From the NCBI RefSeq assembly GCF_000233455.1, contig NZ_JH376420.1, forward strand, positions 1,789,777-1,853,776: a DNA stretch of 64,000 nt, read 5' to 3'. Made by a program: the position numbers and the translations under genes. This document shows, piece after piece, positions 1 to 7,682 of the stretch. The notes below the pieces were generated by a model that saw nothing but the letters and a program-made list of their open reading frames with translations, was not told the DNA's origin and searched no databases. The DNA is from [Clostridium] citroniae WAL-17108 (GTDB lineage Bacteria; Bacillota; Clostridia; Lachnospirales; Lachnospiraceae). Each line of letters opens with the position of its first letter. Position 1 is the stretch's first letter.

Positions 1-72
1 GCGGTACTGTGCTTTCAGTTCCTTGCGCAGTGCCAGAAGTTCTTCTTTGGTCATCTCTGCATATGGCTTCAT
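1..72 (-). CDS. PLP-dependent aminotransferase, N-terminal fragment
   Basis: Only the first 24 codons lie in the window; the gene runs off the left edge. The start ATG at 72 follows a strong AAGGAGG site with about 5 bases of spacing. The visible peptide begins MKPYAEMTKEELLALRKELK, which resembles the opening of a clostridial fold-type I aminotransferase group annotated as aspartate aminotransferase. The call rests on recollection of that N-terminus, because no catalytic residue is visible. A well-formed promoter lies upstream at 235-263, so this is a separate transcription unit from gatB. Confidence 0.5.
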   Translation of the reverse strand, partial: MKPYAEMTKEELLALRKELKAQYR

Positions 73-234
73 AATATCCTCCTTGATACCCATCATATTC
101 TTTTTTCATTAATCGGCCCGTATCTGAACCGTGCCTCAAAATTCGTCCGGCTGCCGGTGGTTTGCCATATGGTTTTGTAGTTACCAGGCACACATCTGTC
201 AGCCAGTGGTTTACACATTCGTGCATTGTACACA

Positions 235-263
235 AGCATACACCAACTGGAGCGTTCCGTCAA
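235..263 (-). promoter_or_regulatory. sigma-A type promoter for the left-edge aminotransferase
   Basis: On the minus strand TTGACG (263-258) is followed after exactly 17 bases by TATGCT (240-235). The predicted start is near 228, which leaves an untranslated leader of about 155 bases before the ATG at 72. No known riboswitch consensus was recognised in that leader. Confidence 0.65.
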
Positions 264-305
264 TACAAAATTTTCTTATTACTAATAAAAGTTACGCTTA
301 TAAAG

Positions 306-1748
306 CTATTGTACTGAAAGAAATTCTTTTACGATCCGGTTGACCATGGCCGGGTCCGCCTTGCCTTTCATGGCCCGCATGGTCTGGCCCACCAAAAAGC
401 CCATGGCCCTTTCCTTTCCGTTCTTATAGTCCTCCACGGACTGGGGGTTGGCTGCGATCACATCCTCCACTGCGCGTTTTAAGGCGCCCTCATCATTGAC
501 CACCTTAAGCCCGTGCTCCGTCACGTAAGCCCGGGGATCCACGTCATTCATGAATATTTCCTCAAACACGGATTTGGCCACGGTCCTGTTGATCTCTGAT
601 CCTTCCACCATGGCGATCAGGGCTGCCAGATTGGAAGGTGAGAACCGGATGTCATCTACATCCATCCCCTGCTCCTTTAACAGCCTCATGGCCTCCACCA
701 TCAGCCAGTTGGACACCTCCTTGGGCCTGTTACACAGCGCCACGGTCTCCTCAAACAGGTCAGCCATATGCTTGGAACTGGTGATCAGATCCGCGTCATA
801 TGCGGGCAGACCGTACTCCGCCATGTAACGGCTGATCTTTTCAGTGCGCAGCTCCGGCTGCTGTGCCCTGACGCGGGCGATCCACTCATCGCTAATGACA
901 ACAGGCGCCAGGTCCGGGTCCGGAAAATACCGGTAATCCTGGGCATCCTCCTTGGAGCGCATGGCCCTGGAGCTCTCTTTGTTGTCATCCCAGCGGCGTG
1001 TCTCCTGGATGACCCTTTTCCCCTCCTCCAAACGCTCGATCTGACGCTTTCTCTCCCCCTCAATGGCCCTTGCAATGGCTTTAAAGGAGTTAAGGTTCTT
1101 CATTTCCGTCCTGGTCCCCAGTTCACGGGTTCCCGCTTCGCGGACAGACAGGTTCACATCCGCGCGCATGGACCCCTCCTGCAATTTGCAGTCGGAGGCG
1201 CCCAGGTACTGGATGATCAGGCGCAGCTTTTCAAGGTAGGCAATGACCTCCTGTGCATTTCTCATATCCGGCTCTGATACGATCTCGATCAGGGGCACGC
1301 CGCTTCGGTTGTAGTCCACCAGAGAGCAGTCCTCCCACTCATCATGGATCAGCTTTCCCGCGTCCTCCTCCATATGGATCTCATGGATCCCCACCTTTTT
1401 TGCCACCCCTGAGGGCGTCTCTATCTCCACCCAGCCGTGGCGGCATATGGGCAGGTACAGCTGGGATATCTGATAGTTTTGGGGATTATCCGGATAAAAG
1501 TAGTTCTTCCGGTCAAATTTACAGTACTGGTTGATCTCACAGTTGGTGGCAAGGCCCACGGCCAGCGCATATTCCACCACCTGGCGGTTCAGCACGGGAA
1601 GGGAACCCGGCATACCGGTGCACACCGGACAGGTGTGGGTGTTGGGGGCGCCGCCGAATTCAGTGGAACAGGAGCAGAAGATCTTGGTTTTGGTGGCCAG
1701 CTCCACATGGACCTCCAAACCAATGACGGTTTCATACTGTTTACTCAT
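306..1748 (-). CDS. gatB: Asp-tRNA(Asn)/Glu-tRNA(Gln) amidotransferase subunit B
   Basis: GatB (480 aa, full length) phosphorylates the aspartyl or glutamyl group on misacylated tRNA and uses ammonia from GatA to make Asn-tRNA or Gln-tRNA. The N-terminus reads VIGLEVHVELAT, followed by the CSCS and CPVC cysteine pairs of the zinc site. The family signature DYNRSGVPLIEIVSEPD lies near residue 150. A C-terminal YqeY-like tRNA-binding region ends the protein. The start overlaps the gatA stop by four bases (ATGA), indicating translational coupling. It is the last gene of aspS-gatC-gatA-gatB; no convincing terminator was found after it. Confidence 0.97.
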   Translation of the reverse strand: MSKQYETVIGLEVHVELATKTKIFCSCSTEFGGAPNTHTCPVCTGMPGSLPVLNRQVVEYALAVGLATNCEINQYCKFDRKNYFYPDNPQNYQISQLYLPICRHGWVEIETPSGVAKKVGIHEIHMEEDAGKLIHDEWEDCSLVDYNRSGVPLIEIVSEPDMRNAQEVIAYLEKLRLIIQYLGASDCKLQEGSMRADVNLSVREAGTRELGTRTEMKNLNSFKAIARAIEGERKRQIERLEEGKRVIQETRRWDDNKESSRAMRSKEDAQDYRYFPDPDLAPVVISDEWIARVRAQQPELRTEKISRYMAEYGLPAYDADLITSSKHMADLFEETVALCNRPKEVSNWLMVEAMRLLKEQGMDVDDIRFSPSNLAALIAMVEGSEINRTVAKSVFEEIFMNDVDPRAYVTEHGLKVVNDEGALKRAVEDVIAANPQSVEDYKNGKERAMGFLVGQTMRAMKGKADPAMVNRIVKEFLSVQ

Positions 1749-3232
1749 AATGTTCCCTCCTCCCTTGCTCCTCCCGCTGTCAGGGACGGAGCCGTAAAGT
1801 CGTGTGCGCTCTCATAGGCATAGGCTGCGCGGATGATATTCTTCTCCTTAAAGCAGTCTCCGATCAGCTGAAGGCCGATGGGAAGCCCTTTTGAATCCAT
1901 CCCGCAGGGTACGGTGATGCCCGGGAGTCCCGCCAGGTTTACGGATATGGTATAGATGTCCCCCAGGTACATTTTTAACGGGTCCTTAAGGGATTCACCC
2001 AGCCGAGGCGCCGTGCCCGGGGACGCGGGGGCCAGGATCACATCATAGTTTGAAAACGCCTGGTCAAATTCCTTTTTGATCAGAGCCTTGGTGCGCAGCG
2101 CCTTCAGATAGTAGGCGTCATAGTAGCCGGAGCTGAGAACAAAGGACCCCAGCATGATGCGGCGTTTTACCTCCGGGCCAAACCCTTCGGAGCGGCTCTT
2201 CTTATACATGCTGTGAAGCCCCTCATACTCAGGGGTCCGGTATCCGTATTTCACCCCGTCAAAACGGGACAGGTTGGAGCTGGCCTCCGCGGAAGCGATG
2301 ACATAATAGGCCGGGATCGCGTAATCCACCAGCTGCAGGTCAAAGGTTTCCACCACAGCGCCTTTTTCCTTTAGCACATCCGCTGCCCGGAGCACTGCGT
2401 CCTTCACCTCACGGTCCAGGCCCTGCCCCAGATAGGGTTCCGGTATACCGATTCTCATTCCCTTTACGTCCTCTTTAAGAGCGGCGGTAAAATCACAGTC
2501 CTTCCGTTCAAGGGAAGTGCTGTCTTTTGTATCATGGGATGCCAGAACCTCCAGTATGGCTGCACAGTCCGCCACATCCTTGGCAACAGGGCCGATCTGG
2601 TCCAGGGATGAACCGTAGGCGATCAGGCCGTACCGGGACACGGTGCCGTAGGTGGGCTTGATCCCCGCAACACCGCAGAAGGAGCTGGGCTGGCGGATGG
2701 ATCCGCCCGTATCAGATCCTAAGGCATAGAAGCACTCCCCTGCTGCCACGGCCGCACAGGAACCGCCTGATGATCCCCCGGGCACATGTTCCGTGTTCCA
2801 CGGATTCCTGGTAACGCCAAAAGCAGAGGTCTCCGTGGTGCTTCCCATGGCAAATTCATCCATATTTGTCTTTCCCAGAATAACGGCTCCCGCCTGTTCC
2901 AGGTTTGAGACAGCCTGGGCCGTATAGGTGGGGATAAAGTTTCTGAGGATATTGGAACTGCAGGTGGTCCTCAGCCCTTTGGTGCACATATTATCCTTTA
3001 CGGCCATGGGCACGCCTGCCAGCGGCCCTGTAAGGGCTCCGTCCTCGATCTTAGCCTGTACCGCGGCCGCCCTTTTTAGTGCGCCTTCCTCATCCACTGT
3101 CACGTATGCGTGGATGGACGCCTCCCATGCGCGGATCTGTTTTAAGGCAGCCCTGGCCGCCTCCATGGCAGTGACTTCCCCTGCCTGTATCTTTTTCCCC
3201 AGTTCCAGGGCAGTTAAATCAAGTATATCCAT
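1745..3232 (-). CDS. gatA: Asp-tRNA(Asn)/Glu-tRNA(Gln) amidotransferase subunit A
   Basis: GatA (495 aa) is the glutaminase subunit that supplies ammonia to GatB. The amidase signature is intact: Lys79 in AVKDNMC, the cis Ser154 in GGSSGGS and the nucleophile Ser178 in DTGGSIRQP. The ATG at 3232 is chosen over an upstream in-frame ATG at 3322 because it follows TAGGAGG and gives the normal N-terminus MDILDLTALELG; the longer form would also overlap gatC. The gene sits 13 bases downstream of gatC and overlaps gatB. Confidence 0.97.
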   Translation of the reverse strand: MDILDLTALELGKKIQAGEVTAMEAARAALKQIRAWEASIHAYVTVDEEGALKRAAAVQAKIEDGALTGPLAGVPMAVKDNMCTKGLRTTCSSNILRNFIPTYTAQAVSNLEQAGAVILGKTNMDEFAMGSTTETSAFGVTRNPWNTEHVPGGSSGGSCAAVAAGECFYALGSDTGGSIRQPSSFCGVAGIKPTYGTVSRYGLIAYGSSLDQIGPVAKDVADCAAILEVLASHDTKDSTSLERKDCDFTAALKEDVKGMRIGIPEPYLGQGLDREVKDAVLRAADVLKEKGAVVETFDLQLVDYAIPAYYVIASAEASSNLSRFDGVKYGYRTPEYEGLHSMYKKSRSEGFGPEVKRRIMLGSFVLSSGYYDAYYLKALRTKALIKKEFDQAFSNYDVILAPASPGTAPRLGESLKDPLKMYLGDIYTISVNLAGLPGITVPCGMDSKGLPIGLQLIGDCFKEKNIIRAAYAYESAHDFTAPSLTAGGAREEGTL

Positions 3233-3245
3233 TGTCTTCGCCCTC

Positions 3246-3539
3246 CTATTCCACTGTTTTCGGAACCTTGAACGCGCCATCCTTTTGCTCAGGCGCATTT
3301 GCAAGGATACTGTCACGCTCATCCCTGTTGGTCACCACATCCTCCCGGAACACATTGGTCACCGGGAACACATGGGACATGGGTTCCACGCCGGATGTGT
3401 CCAGTTCATTCAGTTTATCAATATAATCCAGCATGCGGCCCATATCCTTTTTGGCAGCTTCCTTTTCCTCATCGGAAAGCTCCAGCTTTGCCAGAATGCC
3501 CACATACTCGATGGTTTCATCGCTTATAATGTTTGCCAT
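3246..3539 (-). CDS. gatC: Asp-tRNA(Asn)/Glu-tRNA(Gln) amidotransferase subunit C
   Basis: GatC (97 aa) is the small belt subunit that wraps and stabilises the GatA-GatB interface. It has the typical pattern: an N-terminal [14 protein letters not shown] segment, a helical [21 protein letters not shown] segment and a short C-terminal tail. A GAGAGGAG ribosome site precedes the ATG. It lies between aspS and gatA in the same operon. Confidence 0.95.
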   Translation of the reverse strand: MANIISDETIEYVGILAKLELSDEEKEAAKKDMGRMLDYIDKLNELDTSGVEPMSHVFPVTNVFREDVVTNRDERDSILANAPEQKDGAFKVPKTVE

Positions 3540-3597
3540 GGTAATACTCCTCTCTGATTCCGATCATGTCTCTTTCCAGATATGTCTCTCCCGCGTC

Positions 3598-4929
3598 CTA
3601 TGGTTCCAGCCTTGTCACATCCCTTGGGAACATGCAGGTCTCCCTTACATTCTGTTCATCCAATAGCCGCATGGTCAGGCGCTCCAGGCCGATTCCCAGG
3701 CCGCCGTGGGGCGGCATTCCGTACTTGAAGATCATGAGATAGGACTGGATATCCTGGGGATCCATGCCCCGCCTGGTCATTTTCTCAATGATCCGGTCAT
3801 AGTCGTGGATCCTCTGTCCTCCTGTGGTCACCTCCAGCCCGCGCAGCAACAGGTCAAAGCTCAGTGTGAACTTGGGATCCTGCGGGTCATCCATGGCATA
3901 AAAGGGACGCTTTTTGGAGGGGTAGTGGGTCACAAACACAAAATCACTGCCTGACTTTTCCTTAAAGTAGCGGCCGATCAGCAGTTCCTCCTCCGGCTCC
4001 AGGTCATATGGGTTGCGGATCTTCCTGTTATATGCTTCAGATACCAGCCGTTTTGCCTCATCAAAGCGCACAGCAGGGATGCGGCTCACATCCGGCAGGG
4101 TTACCTTTAGCAGATCCAGCTCCTTTTTGTAATCCTGTTCCAGCAAAGCCATGACGTACTGGAGCATACCTGTCTCCATCTCCATCACATCCTCAAATCC
4201 ATCGATATACCCCATCTCAAAATCCAGGCTGGTATATTCGTTCAGATGGCGGGTGGTATTGTGCTTTTCTGCCCGGAACACAGGGGCTGCCTCAAATACC
4301 CTGTCATAGACTCCCACCATGGTCTGTTTATAAAACTGGGGACTCTGGCCCAGCTCTGCTTTTTTATTGAAGTAATCCAGACGGAACACATTGGAACCGC
4401 CCTCCGCGCCTCTGGCCACGATTTTGGGCGTATGGATCTCCGTAAAGCCCTGGCTGAACAGATAGTCCCTGAATCCTCTTACGATCCCTTCCTGTATCTT
4501 AAACTTTGCCCGCTCCCTGATATTTCTCAGTGAAATGGGACGCAGGGCCAGTTTGGTCTCCAGGGAAGTGTTCAGCTTCCATTTGCTGATGGCAATGGGC
4601 ATGGGCTGTGCAGGCTTGGACAGGACACGGATGCCCTGCAGGCGGATCTCAAAGCCCTGGGGCGCTCTCTCCTCCCCACGGACCGTTCCCGTCACCTCCA
4701 CCGTGCTCTCCTCCTTCAGTTCCCTGATATCAAACCCTGATTCCCTTCCCTCGTATACACACTGTACCAGCCCTTCCGCCTTTCTCAAAACAATGAATGA
4801 AATCTCCCCCATCTGACGTATGGTGTGGACAGCGCCATTCATATGAACCGTCTTCCCGTCATAATCCCCGCTTCGTATATCCCGGATACCCAGGACAGCC
4901 TTCTCCTTAACTCCGCTTACAAAATCCAT
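3598..4929 (-). CDS. aspS: archaeal-type (probably non-discriminating) aspartyl-tRNA synthetase
   Basis: A class II aminoacyl-tRNA synthetase of 443 aa. It is much shorter than the bacterial AspRS (about 590 aa) because it lacks the bacterial GAD insertion domain. An N-terminal OB fold (about residues 15-120) binds the anticodon. Motif 2 is visible as FRAEKHNTTRHLNEYTS and motif 3 as GLGIGLERLTMRLL. Enzymes of this type often charge both tRNA-Asp and tRNA-Asn, and co-transcription with gatCAB fits production of Asp-tRNA(Asn) for transamidation. The ATG at 4929 follows AAAGGAG; an upstream in-frame ATG at 4986 lies within the leader and is rejected. The operon is preceded by a T-box. Confidence 0.92.
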   Translation of the reverse strand: MDFVSGVKEKAVLGIRDIRSGDYDGKTVHMNGAVHTIRQMGEISFIVLRKAEGLVQCVYEGRESGFDIRELKEESTVEVTGTVRGEERAPQGFEIRLQGIRVLSKPAQPMPIAISKWKLNTSLETKLALRPISLRNIRERAKFKIQEGIVRGFRDYLFSQGFTEIHTPKIVARGAEGGSNVFRLDYFNKKAELGQSPQFYKQTMVGVYDRVFEAAPVFRAEKHNTTRHLNEYTSLDFEMGYIDGFEDVMEMETGMLQYVMALLEQDYKKELDLLKVTLPDVSRIPAVRFDEAKRLVSEAYNRKIRNPYDLEPEEELLIGRYFKEKSGSDFVFVTHYPSKKRPFYAMDDPQDPKFTLSFDLLLRGLEVTTGGQRIHDYDRIIEKMTRRGMDPQDIQSYLMIFKYGMPPHGGLGIGLERLTMRLLDEQNVRETCMFPRDVTRLEP

Positions 4930-5019
4930 GGTTGTTTCTCCTTTCGGAACGTGTTTGGTATACTTTGACATCCGGTTCCGGAACATTTCCAGGAAAATGC
5001 AAACGGCTTTTCCAATACA

Positions 5020-5352
5020 ACAAAAACGCCCCGGAACACAGTAACTGCATTCCGGGACGGGATTTCATTCATATGATATTCCCGCGGTACCACCCGCATT
5101 GGGATCCGGGCCTGTATGCCTGCCTTCCTGTACGCTAATACAGTCAGAGCACATCATACGGTGTCAGTTCCCCTCTCTTTGTACGTAACGTGTACAACGG
5201 ATATACCTACTGCCGGCCTTAACCGCTTCAATATATCAGCTCCGGAGTGTTCCCTTTGCCCAGTCCTGCGCGGAGGCGCTCTCAGTCGGTGACGCCTTCC
5301 TTCCTGTTACATTTCTCAGGCAAGAGTCTCTTTCATTGCTTTTAATTATTTA
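5020..5352 (-). promoter_or_regulatory. T-box leader of the aspS-gatCAB operon
   Basis: On the minus strand the hallmark T-box AATGCGGGTGGTACCGCGG is read from 5100 down to about 5082. It is followed by a GC-rich terminator hairpin (5055-5029) and a T5 run (5026-5022). Upstream lies a long structured region; CTTGCC and GGCAAAG flank part of a likely stem I. In the possible specifier region, GGGAACACTCC contains GAAC (5252-5249), which reads as overlapping GAA (Glu) and AAC (Asn) codons. The T-box and terminator are seen directly; the specifier is an inference. Confidence 0.93.
5022..5055 (-). terminator. T-box attenuator terminator
   Basis: The stem CCCGGAAT-GCAG / CTGTG-TTCCGGG is followed by GCGTTTTTG on the minus strand. 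It overlaps the sequence that would pair in the antiterminator with the T-box bulge, as expected for tRNA-controlled attenuation. Confidence 0.85.
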
Positions 5353-5358
5353 TCTAAT

Positions 5359-5387
5359 AAAATAGTACATTCATCCGCTAAAGTCAA
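5359..5387 (-). promoter_or_regulatory. sigma-A type promoter for the T-box leader
   Basis: TTGACT (5387-5382) and TATTTT (5364-5359) are separated by 17 bases on the minus strand. The start would fall near 5352, just before the structured leader. Confidence 0.6.
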
Positions 5388-5465
5388 GAACCAAAATTTA
5401 CAACTTTTGATTTTTAGAAAATTTGTATATTCCATAGTCATATTTCATACATTACACTATGAAAA

Positions 5466-5480
5466 CTTTATATTATAAAG
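5466..5480. promoter_or_regulatory. 7-1-7 palindrome (PerR/Fur-like box) over the ferritin-like gene ribosome site
   Basis: CTTTATATTATAAAG is a perfect 7-1-7 inverted repeat. It overlaps the AAAGGAG ribosome site of the gene starting at 5490. The 7-1-7 layout is that of Fur-family boxes, but an AT-rich palindrome can arise by chance. Confidence 0.35.
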
Positions 5481-5489
5481 GAGCTCACC

Positions 5490-6014
5490 ATGTTATCCTT
5501 GGATCATTTCCATTTTTCCTCAGACATGCCGTACCCGCCAGTAAAGGCTGAGGAAAAGAATCCGGCCTATGCCAGGGTCATACTGGACAATGTAGGCGGC
5601 GCCAATTCTGAGATGTCAGCCATAAGCCTTTATGTTTATAACAATCTGATGACGGAATCAAATAAGGAGATTGCCGATGTTTTCCGCAGGATCAGCATTG
5701 TGGAAATGCATCATTTGGAAATTTTTGGAAAATTAGCATTGCAGCTGGGAGAAGATCCCAGGATGTGGACCCAGTACGGATGCAAAAGGACTTACTGGTC
5801 TCCCAGCTACAACCAGTATCCCCGGGAACTTCCTGCCCTGATGCGCAATGCCATCGACAGTGAGAAGGCGGCCATCAGCAAGTATCAGCACCAGATATCA
5901 TACATACGGGATGAAAATATCACGGAAAACCTGCGCCGTATCATCATGGATGAACGGCTTCATGTGGAAATCCTGGAACAGGTCTATGCTTCCAGCTGCT
6001 CTATGCATGTCTGA
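5490..6014 (+). CDS. ferritin-like di-metal carboxylate protein
   Basis: A 174 aa all-helical protein of the ferritin-like superfamily. The metal ligands expected for a four-helix di-iron or di-manganese site are visible: Glu41 (SEMSAI), Glu72 and His75 (VEMHHLE), Glu125 (DSEKAAI), and Glu155 with His158 (DERLH). It resembles rubrerythrin/CotJC-type proteins but has no rubredoxin domain. A likely role is peroxide detoxification or metal handling. The start follows AAAGGAG. Its last 14 bases overlap the 3' end of the convergent rubredoxin-containing glutamate synthase-like gene, which could be its electron partner (inference). Confidence 0.75.
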   Translation: MLSLDHFHFSSDMPYPPVKAEEKNPAYARVILDNVGGANSEMSAISLYVYNNLMTESNKEIADVFRRISIVEMHHLEIFGKLALQLGEDPRMWTQYGCKRTYWSPSYNQYPRELPALMRNAIDSEKAAISKYQHQISYIRDENITENLRRIIMDERLHVEILEQVYASSCSMHV

Positions 6015-7473
6015 TATTTGTGAACTCAGAGATCTCCCTGCTGATGGTGCACAGGTCATCCACATCCATGTCATGAATATTGTGGTGGCCCGTGATCCTT
6101 GCAAAGGTCTTTATCTCCTCCAGAGAGACATTTAAAAAGTTTGCCACCCTCTGCGCTGCCGCATCCATAGGCAGGCGGCGGCGCAGAGCCTCATCCTGGG
6201 TAGCCACCCCAACCGGGCACATACCGGTCCCGCAGATGCGGTACTGCTGGCAGGCCGCTGCGATCAGGGCCGCTGATGCGATGGCCACCGCATCGGCACC
6301 CATTGCCAGAGCCTTTGCAAAGTCGGAGGACACCCTGAGCCCGCCTGTGATCACCAGTTCCATGTCCGCTCCCACCTCATCCAGATATTTTCTTGCCCGG
6401 TACAGGGCATAGATGGTAGGTACGCTGGCGGAGTCCCTGATCAGCTTGGGGCTGGCCCCTGTGGCTCCGCCCCGGCCGTCTATGGTAATAAAATCCGGTC
6501 CTGCATACACGCAGAACTCCAGATCCTTTTCGATCCTGCCTGCCGCGATCTTAATTCCAATGGGCCTGCCTTCAGACTCCTCCCTGAGCCTGTCCACAAG
6601 AGCCTTCAGGTCTTCCTTGGAGTCGATCCCCGGGAAACGGGAGGGACTGATCACATCCCGGCCCAAGGGCTTGCCGCGCACAGCCGCAATCTCCGGTGTC
6701 ACCTTGCTGCCGGGCAGATGACCGCCCATTCCCGGCTTTGTGCCCTGTCCGATCTTAATCTCAATTGCATCTGCACGCCGCAGGTTCTCCTCCGACACAC
6801 TGTACAGGTTTGGTACGTATTCAAATATATACTTGTATGCGGCCTCCCTCTCCTGCGGGAGGATCCCCCCTTCACCGGAACACATGGCAGTGCGCGCCAT
6901 TGCGCTGCCCATTGCCAGGGCTGTCTTTGTCTCCTTTGACAGGGCGCCAAAGGACATATGGGAAATGTAGACCGGATGCTCCAATACCATAGGCTTCCTG
7001 GCCTTTTTGCCAATGATGGTCTCCGTCTTCACCGGCGCGTGCTCATCTAACGGCATGGGATTTAACTGGGCGCCTAAAAACAGGATGTCATCCCATCCCG
7101 GCATACTCATCTGTGTGCCCATGGCAGCTATGATGGACTTGCCCTTGACAGCCATCTCATGGATTTCATCCATATACCGGCTGTCCGTGCCTAACCTTGC
7201 GTATTCCGGATCATAGGGAAGGGCTTCCCTTTTCTCCGGGGAAGCCGGGGCGGATGCGGCCGAGGCCGGGGCAGCAGATACGGGGGCGGCCGGGGCGGAC
7301 ACAGACCCGGACAGACGGCTCTCATTCCCGGACACGCTGGGGACACCCCCGGCCGGCACCAGCTTATCGGAGGCAACTCTGCAAACCGGACAGACCTTTA
7401 ATTCACGGACCGGAACCCCCTCTTTTTCTTCATCATACATGGAACCACAGAACCTGCAGCGGTATATTGCCAT
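6001..7473 (-). CDS. rubredoxin-glutamate synthase large-subunit-like fusion protein
   Basis: A 490 aa protein. Residues 1-40 are a rubredoxin-type iron site with CxxC pairs Cys6/Cys9 and Cys28/Cys31. A low-complexity Ala/Pro/Ser linker spans about residues 45-80. The rest is the FMN-binding glutamate synthase domain, with GTKPGMGGHLPG, the FITIDGRGGATGASP strand and a cysteine motif CGTGMCPVGVATQD that normally holds a 3Fe-4S cluster. The amidotransferase domain of true GltB is absent, so ammonia-dependent glutamate synthesis or another FMN redox reaction is likely. It is monocistronic, with a good promoter and a Fur-like palindrome upstream. Confidence 0.85.
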   Translation of the reverse strand: MAIYRCRFCGSMYDEEKEGVPVRELKVCPVCRVASDKLVPAGGVPSVSGNESRLSGSVSAPAAPVSAAPASAASAPASPEKREALPYDPEYARLGTDSRYMDEIHEMAVKGKSIIAAMGTQMSMPGWDDILFLGAQLNPMPLDEHAPVKTETIIGKKARKPMVLEHPVYISHMSFGALSKETKTALAMGSAMARTAMCSGEGGILPQEREAAYKYIFEYVPNLYSVSEENLRRADAIEIKIGQGTKPGMGGHLPGSKVTPEIAAVRGKPLGRDVISPSRFPGIDSKEDLKALVDRLREESEGRPIGIKIAAGRIEKDLEFCVYAGPDFITIDGRGGATGASPKLIRDSASVPTIYALYRARKYLDEVGADMELVITGGLRVSSDFAKALAMGADAVAIASAALIAAACQQYRICGTGMCPVGVATQDEALRRRLPMDAAAQRVANFLNVSLEEIKTFARITGHHNIHDMDVDDLCTISREISEFTNIRHA

Positions 7474-7504
7474 AACTTTACCCCTTTCTTATCCGTCTTG
7501 CAAT

Positions 7505-7523
7505 AATAGTAATCGTTACTATT
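7505..7523. promoter_or_regulatory. 19-bp Fur-family-like palindrome at the start site of the rubredoxin-GltS gene
   Basis: AATAGTAATCGTTACTATT is a perfect 8-3-8 inverted repeat with the 19-bp size of Fur/PerR/Zur boxes. It lies directly downstream of the -10 element at 7527-7532, so a bound repressor would cover the transcription start. Which regulator uses it is unknown. Confidence 0.55.
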
Positions 7524-7526
7524 TTA

Positions 7527-7555
7527 AATATACCATAAATCCCACCGTCTGTCCA
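7527..7555 (-). promoter_or_regulatory. promoter of the rubredoxin-GltS gene
   Basis: TGGACA (7555-7550) and TATATT (7532-7527) lie 17 bases apart on the minus strand, followed immediately by the palindrome at 7505-7523. Confidence 0.55.
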
Positions 7556-7617
7556 GACAATATTCAGCAAACATTAAAAAGCAGATCCCCCGCCTGCCTT
7601 CATAATACCTGCGCCCA

Positions 7618-7647
7618 TTGACTTTACTATATGGATAATGTTACAAT
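7618..7647 (+). promoter_or_regulatory. possible promoter of the MATE gene at 7683
   Basis: TTGACT (7618-7623) and TACAAT (7642-7647) are 18 bases apart. The predicted start is about 30 bases before the ATG. Confidence 0.4.
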
Positions 7648-7682
7648 AACCACTATGCACAAATGAGAAAGGATGTTATTAC

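Noticed and set aside
3232..3322. A longer gatA starting at 3322
   Set aside because: It would overlap gatC heavily and lacks a ribosome site; the ATG at 3232 has TAGGAGG and the family N-terminus.
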